A stretch of 64,000 bases of DNA from Aliishimia sp965656085 (lineage in GTDB: Bacteria > Pseudomonadota > Alphaproteobacteria > Rhodobacterales > Rhodobacteraceae): positions 62,001 to 126,000 of the forward strand of contig CBFHJA010000001.1 in NCBI GenBank assembly GCA_965656085.1, read 5' to 3'. The notes under the pieces are model-generated. The model did no database searches. It was not told the DNA's origin and was given only the letters and a program-made list of their open reading frames with translations. Below are positions 8,575 through 16,701 of the stretch, in pieces (the stretch's first letter is position 1; each line of letters starts with the position of its first letter). A program made the translations under genes and the position numbers.

Positions 8575-8646
8575 TATCCCGATCCACCTCTGCGGGGCCG
8601 CAAAAATCAGAGTAGGATAGGCGCAGCCGACACCCGGAGACGCGAC

Positions 8647-9246
8647 ATGTCTACCCAGATCTCCCGCCGCCATCTGCTGCACGGCCTACTGTGCACGCAC
8701 CTGCTCAGCCATCCCGCCCACGCACAGATGCGCAACTACGTGCTCGCCCCGCGTGATGCCACGATCACCTTCCTGTTCGAGTTGAGCGGGTTCACGCAGT
8801 CCGGAACCGCCCCCCTCGCGTCCGCGGATATCCGGATTGATCCCAGCAACCTGAGCGCCGCTCAGGCCGATGTCACGGCAGACCTCACACAGGCCCGCAC
8901 AGGGTTGATATTCGCAACCCAGGCGATGAAGAGCGCTTCTGTTCTGGACACCGAGCGTTTCCCGACCGCACGCTTCCAAGCTACCCGCGTAACACTGGGC
9001 CGGTCCGGGCGCCTGTCGGAGGGTGCGGGCCTGACCGGGAACCTGACCTTGCGCGGCGAGACACGGCCCGTGCGCTTCGACGCCGCCCTGTTCCGCCCGC
9101 AAGGCAGCGCGCCGGACGATCTTAGCCTGCTCGATATCCGCTTGCGCGGCGCGATTGCCCGGTCCGAGTTCGGCGCAGACGGCTACGCCGATCTGGTTGC
9201 CGACCGCGTCGAACTCGATATTCGCGCCCGGATCCGCGCATTCTGA
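8647..9246 (+). CDS. YceI-family periplasmic lipocalin-like protein
   Basis: 199 aa with an N-terminal export signal of Tat-like character (SRRHLLHGLLCTHLL, cleavage likely after AHAQ). The rest is a YceI-type beta-barrel: NYVLAPRDATITFLFE at the start, FPTARFQATRV in the centre and GNLTLRGETRPVRF (the T-x-RG-x-T-x-P-V hallmark). YceI proteins bind isoprenoid-like lipids in the periplasm; the ligand here is unknown. GGAG precedes the ATG. It follows the ImuA-like gene in the same direction with a 72-bp gap and may be cotranscribed. Confidence 0.85.
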   Translation: MSTQISRRHLLHGLLCTHLLSHPAHAQMRNYVLAPRDATITFLFELSGFTQSGTAPLASADIRIDPSNLSAAQADVTADLTQARTGLIFATQAMKSASVLDTERFPTARFQATRVTLGRSGRLSEGAGLTGNLTLRGETRPVRFDAALFRPQGSAPDDLSLLDIRLRGAIARSEFGADGYADLVADRVELDIRARIRAF

Positions 9247-9336
9247 GCGGAAAAGCACCGGCTACAGCGAAAAACGACGCGCGCTGTCGAAACCGGGAGT
9301 GACATCGCGTACCGCACAGGCGATGAGGGCGGTATT

Positions 9337-10575
9337 ATGCGCCTGCTGATCTCCTTCGCCGCCCTCTTCCTGTCCGTTCTGCTCTTGCAATTATCCACTG
9401 GCGGTGTGGGTCCGCTCGATGCGCTCTCCGGCATCGTCCTCGACTTCTCCCGTCAGGAAATCGGGCTGCTGGGCTCGGCGCATTTTCTGGGCTTCTTCAT
9501 CGGCTGCTGGCTGGCCCCGCGCCTCATGGGCTCGGTGGGCCATTCACGCGCCTTCGCCGTGTTCACCGCCATGGGCGCGATCGGGCTGATGGCACATATG
9601 CTGGTCGTCGACCCCTACGCATGGGCGGCGATGCGGGTAGCGTCCGGGCTCTGCGTGGCTGGATGTTACACTGTTGTTGAAGCATGGCTGCAGGCGAAGG
9701 TCACCAACGAGACCCGGGGGCGGACGATGGGTGTCTACCGCGTGATCGACATGTCCGGATCGCTGGCGGCACAGATGGTGATCTCGGTGCTCGAGCCGGC
9801 GTCCTACGTGTCCTACAACATCCTCGCGATCATCTGCTGCGCGGCGATCCTGCCGCTGGCGCTAACCCGCGTGCAGCAGCCCGAAACGCCCGATGCCCCG
9901 CGTCTGCGCCCGAGCCTTGCCTATGCCCGCTCGCCGCTGGCTGCCGCCGGCGTTCTCGTCGCGGCCCTGTCAAGCGCCTCGTTCCGCATGGTCGGGCCGC
10001 TCTACGGACAGGAAGTCGGTCTGACCACGCCGCAGATTGCTTGGTTCCTGTCGGCCTTTGTGCTCGGCGGCGCGCTTTCGCAATATCCAGTGGGGTGGCT
10101 GGCCGACAAGTTCGACCGCCGCAAGGTGCTGATCGGGCTATCGGTCGCCGCGATCCTGTCATGCTATGTGACGATGTTCGCCGTGGAGTTCGGCATCGCA
10201 GGGATCATGCTCTCGGCAGGCCTGTTCGGCTTGACGACCTTCCCGATCTATTCTGTCGCGGCGGCCCATGCTCATGACTTTGCCAAGTCCGAGGAACGGG
10301 TCGAACTCTCGGCCGCATTGATGTTCTATTTCGCGGTGGGCGCAATCGCCGCGCCCTATGTGGCCTCGGCCCTGATCGACATGTTCGGGCCGAATGCCTT
10401 ATTCGCAATGATCTCTCTGGGCCATCTGGCCCTGATCCTCTTCGGCCTGAGCCGAATGCGGGTCCGCGCTGCCGTCACGCGCACGCGCTATATTTATGCG
10501 CCTCGCACCACTTTCCTCATCGGCAGGTTGCTGGGTCGCACACGTGAGGACAACCCACCGGGCGGTAAAGACTGA
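9337..10575 (+). CDS. MFS transporter (YcaD-like)
   Basis: 412-aa inner-membrane protein of the major facilitator superfamily with about 12 hydrophobic helices. Visible are the loop 2-3 region near GFFIGCWLAPRLMG, the RVASGLCVAGCYTVVEAWLQ helix typical of the YcaD/TsgA-like subgroup, and GGALSQYPVGWLADKFDRRK (the GxLaDrfgRrk-type motif between TM8 and TM9). The C-terminal ~40 residues are cytoplasmic and basic. The substrate cannot be told from sequence. The gap to metG downstream is only 68 bp. Confidence 0.85.
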   Translation: MRLLISFAALFLSVLLLQLSTGGVGPLDALSGIVLDFSRQEIGLLGSAHFLGFFIGCWLAPRLMGSVGHSRAFAVFTAMGAIGLMAHMLVVDPYAWAAMRVASGLCVAGCYTVVEAWLQAKVTNETRGRTMGVYRVIDMSGSLAAQMVISVLEPASYVSYNILAIICCAAILPLALTRVQQPETPDAPRLRPSLAYARSPLAAAGVLVAALSSASFRMVGPLYGQEVGLTTPQIAWFLSAFVLGGALSQYPVGWLADKFDRRKVLIGLSVAAILSCYVTMFAVEFGIAGIMLSAGLFGLTTFPIYSVAAAHAHDFAKSEERVELSAALMFYFAVGAIAAPYVASALIDMFGPNALFAMISLGHLALILFGLSRMRVRAAVTRTRYIYAPRTTFLIGRLLGRTREDNPPGGKD

Positions 10576-10643
10576 GCGCGCGGACTGGCCCTTGCACGCA
10601 TGGTGCGTTACAGGGGAGCATCACTTGCTCCACAGGACAGACC

Positions 10644-12356
10644 ATGGCCCGTCATCTGATCACTTCCGCCATTCCGTATATCAACGGAATCAAGCACTTG
10701 GGGAATTTGGTCGGCTCACAACTCCCTGCCGATCTCTATGCACGCTACCTGCGCGCGCGCGGCCATGAGGTGATGTTTCTCTGCGCCACGGACGAGCATG
10801 GCACCCCGGCCGAACTGGCCGCCGCCAAGGCTGGCAAACCGGTTGCGGAGTATTGCGCCGAGATGCATGCGGTACAGGCAGAACTCGCGCACGGCTTCCG
10901 GCTTAGCTTCGACCATTTCGGGCGGTCCTCCTCGCCACAGAACCACGCCCTGACCCAGCATTTCGCGGCCCGGCTCGATGCCGCCGGGCTGATCGAGGAG
11001 GTCAGCGAGAAACAGGTCTATTCCAAGACCGATGGCCGCTTCCTGCCCGACCGGTACATTGAGGGGGTCTGTCCGAATTGCGGATATGACCGTGCGCGGG
11101 GCGATCAATGCGAGAACTGCACCAAGCAGCTCGACCCCACCGACCTGATCGAACCGCGCTCCGCGATCTCCGGCGCGACCGATCTCGAAGTGCGGGAAAC
11201 CAAGCATCTCTACCTGCGGCAATCGGCGATGAAGGATGAGCTTGACGCGTGGATCAGCGCCAAAACCGACTGGCCGGTTCTGACCACCTCCATCGCGAAG
11301 AAATGGCTGCATGATGGCGACGGGCTTCAGGACCGCGGGATCACCCGCGATCTCGATTGGGGTGTGCCCGTCCGGAAGGGCGACGCACCATGGCCGGGCA
11401 TGGAAGGCAAGGTCTTCTATGTGTGGTTCGATGCGCCGATCGAATATATCGCCTGTGCCGCCGAATGGGCCGAGGCGCATGGCAAGGACGACGCCGCGTG
11501 GGAACGCTGGTGGCGCACGGACAAGGGCGCCGAGGATGTGCGCTACACGCAATTCATGGGCAAGGACAACGTGCCGTTCCACACGCTTAGCTTCCCGGCC
11601 ACGATCCTTGGGTCGGGGGAACCGTGGAAGCTGGTCGATTACATCAAATCTTTCAATTACCTCAACTACGATGGCGGCCAGTTCTCCACCTCGCAGGGGC
11701 GCGGCGTCTTCATGGATCAGGCGCTCAGCATCCTGCCGCCGGATTACTGGCGCTGGTGGCTCCTGAGCCACGCGCCGGAAAACTCCGACAGCGAGTTCAC
11801 CTGGGAGAACTTCCAGGCCGCGATCAATAAGGACTTGGCCGATGTCCTAGGCAACTTCGTGAGCCGCGTGACAAAATTCTGCCGCTCTAAATTTGGCGAG
11901 GCAGTGCCAGAAGGCGGCACTCCAAGCGCGGCAGAAGAGGCACTCATCGCGGATCTACAGGCCCGCGTCGCACTCTACCAGTCTCTGATGGACCAGTTGG
12001 AGATCCGCAAATCCGCAGCCGAACTCCGGGCAATCTGGGCAGCAGGCAACGAGTATTTGCAAGCCGCGGCCCCATGGTCCACGATCAAAGAAGAGCCGGG
12101 CACCGCGGCGATGCAGATCCGCCTCGCGCTCAATCTCTGCGCGCTCTACGCGCAATTGTCGGCACCGTTCATCCCCGACGCAGCGGAACGATTGGCGCGC
12201 GCCCTGAACACCGGGACCGATTGGCCTGAGGATTTGCGCGACGCGCTGGAAGGTTTACCAATCGGGCACTCATTCGAGGTACCGGACAATCTCTTCGCGA
12301 AGATCAGCGACGACTCTCGCGAGGATTGGCAAGGCCGGTTCGCGGGCGAAGCGTGA
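10644..12356 (+). CDS. metG: Methionyl-tRNA synthetase
   Basis: 570-aa class I aminoacyl-tRNA synthetase that charges tRNA-Met. The start reads ARHLITSAIPYINGIKHLGN, where HLGN is the HIGH-type signature. A zinc knuckle CPNCGYDRARGDQCENC follows, and FSTSQGRG is the divergent KMSKS equivalent seen in MetRS enzymes of this type. The helical anticodon-binding domain occupies the last ~170 residues. There is no C-terminal Trbp111-like extension, so this is the short form. The spacing of signatures and the length fit the family. Confidence 0.95.
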   Translation: MARHLITSAIPYINGIKHLGNLVGSQLPADLYARYLRARGHEVMFLCATDEHGTPAELAAAKAGKPVAEYCAEMHAVQAELAHGFRLSFDHFGRSSSPQNHALTQHFAARLDAAGLIEEVSEKQVYSKTDGRFLPDRYIEGVCPNCGYDRARGDQCENCTKQLDPTDLIEPRSAISGATDLEVRETKHLYLRQSAMKDELDAWISAKTDWPVLTTSIAKKWLHDGDGLQDRGITRDLDWGVPVRKGDAPWPGMEGKVFYVWFDAPIEYIACAAEWAEAHGKDDAAWERWWRTDKGAEDVRYTQFMGKDNVPFHTLSFPATILGSGEPWKLVDYIKSFNYLNYDGGQFSTSQGRGVFMDQALSILPPDYWRWWLLSHAPENSDSEFTWENFQAAINKDLADVLGNFVSRVTKFCRSKFGEAVPEGGTPSAAEEALIADLQARVALYQSLMDQLEIRKSAAELRAIWAAGNEYLQAAAPWSTIKEEPGTAAMQIRLALNLCALYAQLSAPFIPDAAERLARALNTGTDWPEDLRDALEGLPIGHSFEVPDNLFAKISDDSREDWQGRFAGEA

Positions 12357-12643
12357 CCTCGTCCAAGGCCGCTTTTTCGGCATGGCGGTTGGGAAGCACG
12401 CTGCCGCAGTCGGCTTGATCTCGCGCAGTATCCGGAAATCTCAAGACCCGAACGCGCACGACACCGATCAAGGCTGGACAATCGCGTCCGCGTCCGGACG
12501 TTGCGACACGCCAACATAGCCAGTGGGGCGATTTGCCGGTGCCGGTTGCGGAGCGCCCCTGCGCGAGACCCAAACATTGCAAGCTGTTCGAGTAGATGGG
12601 ACCACTTCATACCGAGCGAGGAATCTTCACATAGCCGTGCAGC

Positions 12644-15196
12644 TCAGAAGTCTTCCCAGCCATCTAGGTCACTATCAAGTTCCAAAGCCGTGTTGCCCAC
12701 AGTTGGTGCCGATGTTGCCTTCTGGACCTGCGCCGTCGTGGAAGAGGTTTGGGCAACTGGCTGCGTTCTGGAACGTGAGGCCCCCGTTGCCTGCATGACG
12801 CCGCCGGATATCCTGAATTTTGATACCGCACCGACAAGCGCGTCGGTTTCCGAAGTCAATGCATGGCTGGCTGCCGTCGTCTCCTCGAACATCGCTGCAT
12901 TCTGTTGCGTGACTTGATCGAGTTCGGTCACAGCAGAATTGATTTCGTTCAAGCCAGCCGCCTGTTCCTTTGTCGAAAGCGCGATATTGGCGACGATTCC
13001 GCTGATTTCCGAGATCGACTCGACGATCGCAGACAGGGCGGTTCCCGTACGGTCCACCAATTCCACGCCTGAATTTACTTGAGTCTCGCTCGCAGAGATT
13101 AGCTCGTTGATCTCGCGTGCCGCATCGGATGACCTTTGCGCCAGTGCCCGGACTTCGGTTGCGACCACCGCGAATCCGCGGCCTGCTTCCCCGGCCCGCG
13201 CAGCTTCGACACCTGCGTTCAAGGCAAGCAGATTTGTCTGGAAGGCAATGTCGTCGATAACACTGGTGATCTTTGAAATCTCTTGCGAGGATGTCTTGAT
13301 ACCGTCCATCGCCGCGATCGCGTCGCGAGCGACCTGTCCCCCCTCTTCCGCGCGGTTTTGAGCCGCTTTTGCTTTGTGGCTAGCCCCTTCCGCACCCTCG
13401 GCTGCAGACTGCACCGAGCTGGTCAGTTCATCGAGCGATGCTGCTGTTTCTTCCAGAGTTGCAGCCTGCCTTTCCGTGCGCCGAGACAGATCGTCCGCCG
13501 CAGATGTGATTTCCTCGGTTTCGCTTCTGATCGATGTGGTATTCCGCGCCACTGCTTCAATCGCGTCCTCAAGGGCCTGCAGGGCCGAATTGAAATCAAC
13601 ACGCAATTCTTCGTAGTCGGCGGGAAAGACGCTGTTGATCTTGGACGTCAGATCACCTGCAGACAGGTTTTTCAACGCCGCACCCAGAGCATCTACGACG
13701 CTGCGCTGGCTTTGCGAGTTGGCAACACGCCGTTCTTCGGCAGCAGTCCGCTCCATCTCGACAGCGGTCACGTCCATACCAACAAAGACACTCTTTTCAG
13801 GCGCGCCATCAAGCCCGTTCACGGTCACAAAAACACCATCGGTAGCACAAACCTCTCCGGAGTCCGCATGCCTGAACGCAAAGCGACCAGTTGCGGACGC
13901 CACTTTCAACGGATTTTCCTCGACAGACGCATCGGGCGCATAGACGGAGAAAAAGCTGAGTTTCGGGAGGGGCGAGCCAGATAGGCCAAGCGAAGACAGG
14001 AAATTTTCATTTGCACTGAGAAGCTGGCCATCAGCCGAGAATTCCGCCCGCATTTGGGCCGAATCAATGGCTTCCACCAGAGCCTCGTTTTGCACTGAGT
14101 CGGTTTTATCGCTCCACTCCACGACAGCCCCAGACATGTCACCATTGGCATCGAAAGCGGCATTGAATTTGACCTGCAAGCGCACATGCGCAGCAGGCAC
14201 CATCACCGATACGGGCAGCGCGTCTGCGCCTTTTGACTCGATCGCGGCCACTTGCTCGGCAACGGGCCGATAGTCGCTCAAGAAAGCGCCCACGAGATCA
14301 TGGGTATCCAGCCCGGGCCAGTCAGGCCGCAAAGCCTCAGAAAGACCTGACAGCAAGGCATCACAGGATGGGTTGCGATAGATAACCTGAAATTCCCGAT
14401 CCACGACCATCAGCGCCGCGGAGGACCCCTCGAAAGCGGCACTCTGATAGGCGCTGTCGCGAGCGAGTTGCTCCCCATCGGAGAGTTGGGTCCGGAAATC
14501 CTCGAGCCGCCGCGCGATGGCACCGACTTCGTCGCCCCGGCCGCATTGCGGAACAGTCACCGAATAATCCCCCTGCGCTACGTCACGCACAGTGCGCGCA
14601 AGTTGCGAAAGAGGCGCGGAGACGATTGATCTCACAATGAACCCGGCCGCAACCGACATGAGCAAGAAGATGATGGCAGAACCGATAAGCGCGTCCCACC
14701 ATGAGGATTTGAACGTCGCAATCATTTCATCCGCATGCCAGGCGGTCAGGATCACCCCGACGTTTGCTTCGTCGTCGCCGAAAAACACAGGCTCGGCGCG
14801 GATCATACCCGAGGGGCTCTTTGCGGGCGCCTGAGTTGCGATCACCTCGTCGATCATCTCAGCCCAGGTATCCGGCAGACTGTCCTCACTGGACAGATCG
14901 GTCACAATCGGAGCGCCTTCGACATTGGTGACCAGGGCCCCGCTCCAGGACTGGCTTGACGAGGCCTCCGCCGAACTGATGATTTCCTCAATCGCCGCGG
15001 TATTTCCAAATTTGACCGCGCCGCCGATCTGCATCGCAATCAGATGGTTGACCGTCTTCGCTTTGTCCGAGACCGATGAGACAGCCGCCGGACGGATATC
15101 CTGCCACGCCATGTATTGCAGTGTCGCGACTGTCACCGCGACGGAGACCCACAGGATCGCCAATGTCTTGAAAAACAGAGAGTTCAATTTGCCCAT
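12644..15196 (-). CDS. Methyl-accepting chemotaxis protein with PAS-like regions and C-terminal CheR/CheB tether
   Basis: 850-aa chemoreceptor. Order: TM1 (~8-28), a periplasmic sensor of ~135 residues, TM2 (~167-188), HAMP (~189-240), PAS-like cytoplasmic segments (about 250-480, e.g. LMVVDREFQVIYRNPSCDAL), a second HAMP-like linker (around LKNLSAGDLTSKI), then the MCP signalling domain with the conserved tip FQTNLLALNAGVEAARAGE. The last five residues are GWEDF, fitting the x-W-x-x-F pentapeptide that docks CheR and CheB. No other che genes are in the window, so the ligand and partners are unknown. The ATG at 15196 is preferred over the TTG six bases upstream. Confidence 0.9.
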   Translation of the reverse strand: MGKLNSLFFKTLAILWVSVAVTVATLQYMAWQDIRPAAVSSVSDKAKTVNHLIAMQIGGAVKFGNTAAIEEIISSAEASSSQSWSGALVTNVEGAPIVTDLSSEDSLPDTWAEMIDEVIATQAPAKSPSGMIRAEPVFFGDDEANVGVILTAWHADEMIATFKSSWWDALIGSAIIFLLMSVAAGFIVRSIVSAPLSQLARTVRDVAQGDYSVTVPQCGRGDEVGAIARRLEDFRTQLSDGEQLARDSAYQSAAFEGSSAALMVVDREFQVIYRNPSCDALLSGLSEALRPDWPGLDTHDLVGAFLSDYRPVAEQVAAIESKGADALPVSVMVPAAHVRLQVKFNAAFDANGDMSGAVVEWSDKTDSVQNEALVEAIDSAQMRAEFSADGQLLSANENFLSSLGLSGSPLPKLSFFSVYAPDASVEENPLKVASATGRFAFRHADSGEVCATDGVFVTVNGLDGAPEKSVFVGMDVTAVEMERTAAEERRVANSQSQRSVVDALGAALKNLSAGDLTSKINSVFPADYEELRVDFNSALQALEDAIEAVARNTTSIRSETEEITSAADDLSRRTERQAATLEETAASLDELTSSVQSAAEGAEGASHKAKAAQNRAEEGGQVARDAIAAMDGIKTSSQEISKITSVIDDIAFQTNLLALNAGVEAARAGEAGRGFAVVATEVRALAQRSSDAAREINELISASETQVNSGVELVDRTGTALSAIVESISEISGIVANIALSTKEQAAGLNEINSAVTELDQVTQQNAAMFEETTAASHALTSETDALVGAVSKFRISGGVMQATGASRSRTQPVAQTSSTTAQVQKATSAPTVGNTALELDSDLDGWEDF

Positions 15197-15387
15197 AATC
15201 AACCGCCGCCATGTGTTGCACTCACAGGCTCAGAGCGCGATCATGGACCGCGGCTTCCTTGTGCCCGCCAGATTGTCTTACGGGCGAATCGTTTCATAGG
15301 GCTTAACATCCCGCAGCAATCCCCAAGAAGCGCGCCAACTGCGGTAAGACTCCGCCACCGGTCCGACTGACGGAGGAAGGTAACGGG

Positions 15388-15473
15388 TGGTACGGGCGGT
15401 GGGACTCGAACCCACACGGGCTTGCGCCCTTCGGATTTTAAGTCCGATATGTCTACCATTCCATCACGCCCGC
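15388..15473 (-). tRNA. tRNA-Leu (anticodon UAA)
   Basis: The minus strand folds as a class II tRNA of 86 nt. The acceptor arm GCGGGCG pairs with CGCCCGT, the anticodon stem CGGA/TCCG encloses loop CTTAAAA with anticodon TAA, a long variable arm (GGGCGCAAGCCC) follows, then the T arm GTGGGTTCGAGTCCCAC. The 3' CCA is encoded (TGG at 15388-15390). Confidence 0.96.
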
Positions 15474-15526
15474 ACGTGACCGCGCCTAGGCCTAAATGAG
15501 AAACAGCCGTTTGGGTAGTCCCCGCT

Positions 15527-16090
15527 TCAAATATCCTCGCCGGGCGCCGCAAGCGGCGCACCGGGCGCCAGCAAGTGACGCTCGGAGAGCCAGGGATTGA
15601 GCGCAAGGGCGGCCTGAAGATCACGCCGCGCCGCGCCTGTTTCGCGCAGTTGCATCAATGTAAGCGCACGGCCCGACAGCGCGCCCACATGGGCCGGCGA
15701 CATGTCCAACGCACGGTCGAGATCGGCGCGCGCCGACTCGAAATCCTGCCGCAAGTAGTGGGTGAACGCCCGTTGATTGTACCCCTCGGCATAGTCCGGG
15801 CAATAGTCGATCAGCCGCGTGAATTCCGCCAGTGCCCCGAGAAAATCATAGCTCGAGCGCAGGCGCATCCCGCGATCCAGAACAACCTTGGCCTGCGCGT
15901 CCGGTGCGTCGAGCCAAAGGTCCCACATCTGGTCTGAGATTGCGCGCCCCTCGGTCTCCGTGTCCGCCGCACGCGCCGCTTCGCTCAACGTGGCCAGCGC
16001 CGCCGCGTGGTCGGGCGGGTCCGGACACTCAGCGCGCGCCGGCAAGGCGAGACAGGACAAGATAAGGGTGGTGCGCAAAGCAACGAGCAT
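15527..16090 (-). CDS. Exported TPR-repeat protein
   Basis: About 187 aa. The N-terminus MLVALRTTLILSCLALPARAEC is a signal peptide with cleavage near ARA. The mature part is helical, with at least three TPR units: GALAEFTRLIDYCPDYAEGYNQRA, YLRQDFESARADLDRALDMSP, and the unit ending AARRDLQAALALNPWL. TPR proteins scaffold other proteins; no enzymatic residues are seen. A GTG at 16108 would add six residues. It lies downstream of the Lrp-type regulator on the same strand (gap about 30 bp), so cotranscription is possible although a functional link is not evident. Confidence 0.8.
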   Translation of the reverse strand: MLVALRTTLILSCLALPARAECPDPPDHAAALATLSEAARAADTETEGRAISDQMWDLWLDAPDAQAKVVLDRGMRLRSSYDFLGALAEFTRLIDYCPDYAEGYNQRAFTHYLRQDFESARADLDRALDMSPAHVGALSGRALTLMQLRETGAARRDLQAALALNPWLSERHLLAPGAPLAAPGEDI

Positions 16091-16120
16091 TCTGTAAGGA
16101 TGCAGCACTTCGGCTCAGGA

Positions 16121-16597
16121 TCAAGTCCCCGATGTCATGGTTTCCTTCACCGCCTCCATGGCAACATAGGTCGAGGTCGCGGCCACATGCGGCAAGGTCG
16201 AGATCACCTCACCGAGAATTCGGCGGTAACTCGCCATATCCGACGTGCGGACTTTCAGCAGGTAGTCGTAATTTCCAGCGATCATATGGGCTTGTTCGAT
16301 CTCCGGAACATTGCGAACAGCCGCGTTGAAGGCCGACAGGGCCATTTCCCGCGTGTCGGTGAGCTTGACCTCCACAAAGGCCACATGCGTCAATCCAAGG
16401 CGAATCGGGTTGAGCATGGCGCGATACCCGAGAATCACGCCAGTCTGTTCGAGTTTCTTCAACCGTGCTTGCGTCGGCGATTTCGACAGGCCGATCTCGG
16501 CGGCCAGCTCCGTGACACTGACCCGGCCACGTGTGGCAAGTACCCGCAGGATCGCCATGTCGAACCGGTCAAGATCGGACAAGTCCTTTTGCTGCAT
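16121..16597 (-). CDS. putR: Lrp/AsnC-family regulator, probable proline-responsive activator of putA
   Basis: 158-aa Lrp/AsnC regulator: an N-terminal winged helix-turn-helix (LDRFDMAILRVLATRGRVSVTELA then IGLSKSPTQARLKKLEQTGV) followed by an AsnC ligand-binding/dimerisation domain (HVAFVEVKL, then the helix before MIAGNYDYLLKVRTSD). It is divergent from putA with 104 bp between the two starts, the arrangement of PutR in Rhodobacter and Agrobacterium, which activates putA in response to proline. GAGGGAAGA precedes the ATG at 16597; the longer upstream frame would run into putA and is rejected. The symbol is given by context. Confidence 0.82.
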   Translation of the reverse strand: MQQKDLSDLDRFDMAILRVLATRGRVSVTELAAEIGLSKSPTQARLKKLEQTGVILGYRAMLNPIRLGLTHVAFVEVKLTDTREMALSAFNAAVRNVPEIEQAHMIAGNYDYLLKVRTSDMASYRRILGEVISTLPHVAATSTYVAMEAVKETMTSGT

Positions 16598-16701
16598 TCT
16601 TCCCTCGCAAAACGGTCGATCGTTCGGGAGGTATAGCACAATTCGGATCAAAGACCCGGCCTTTCGGCGATACCTTGGCCAAAAGTGTAAGGAATCGCTG
16701 G

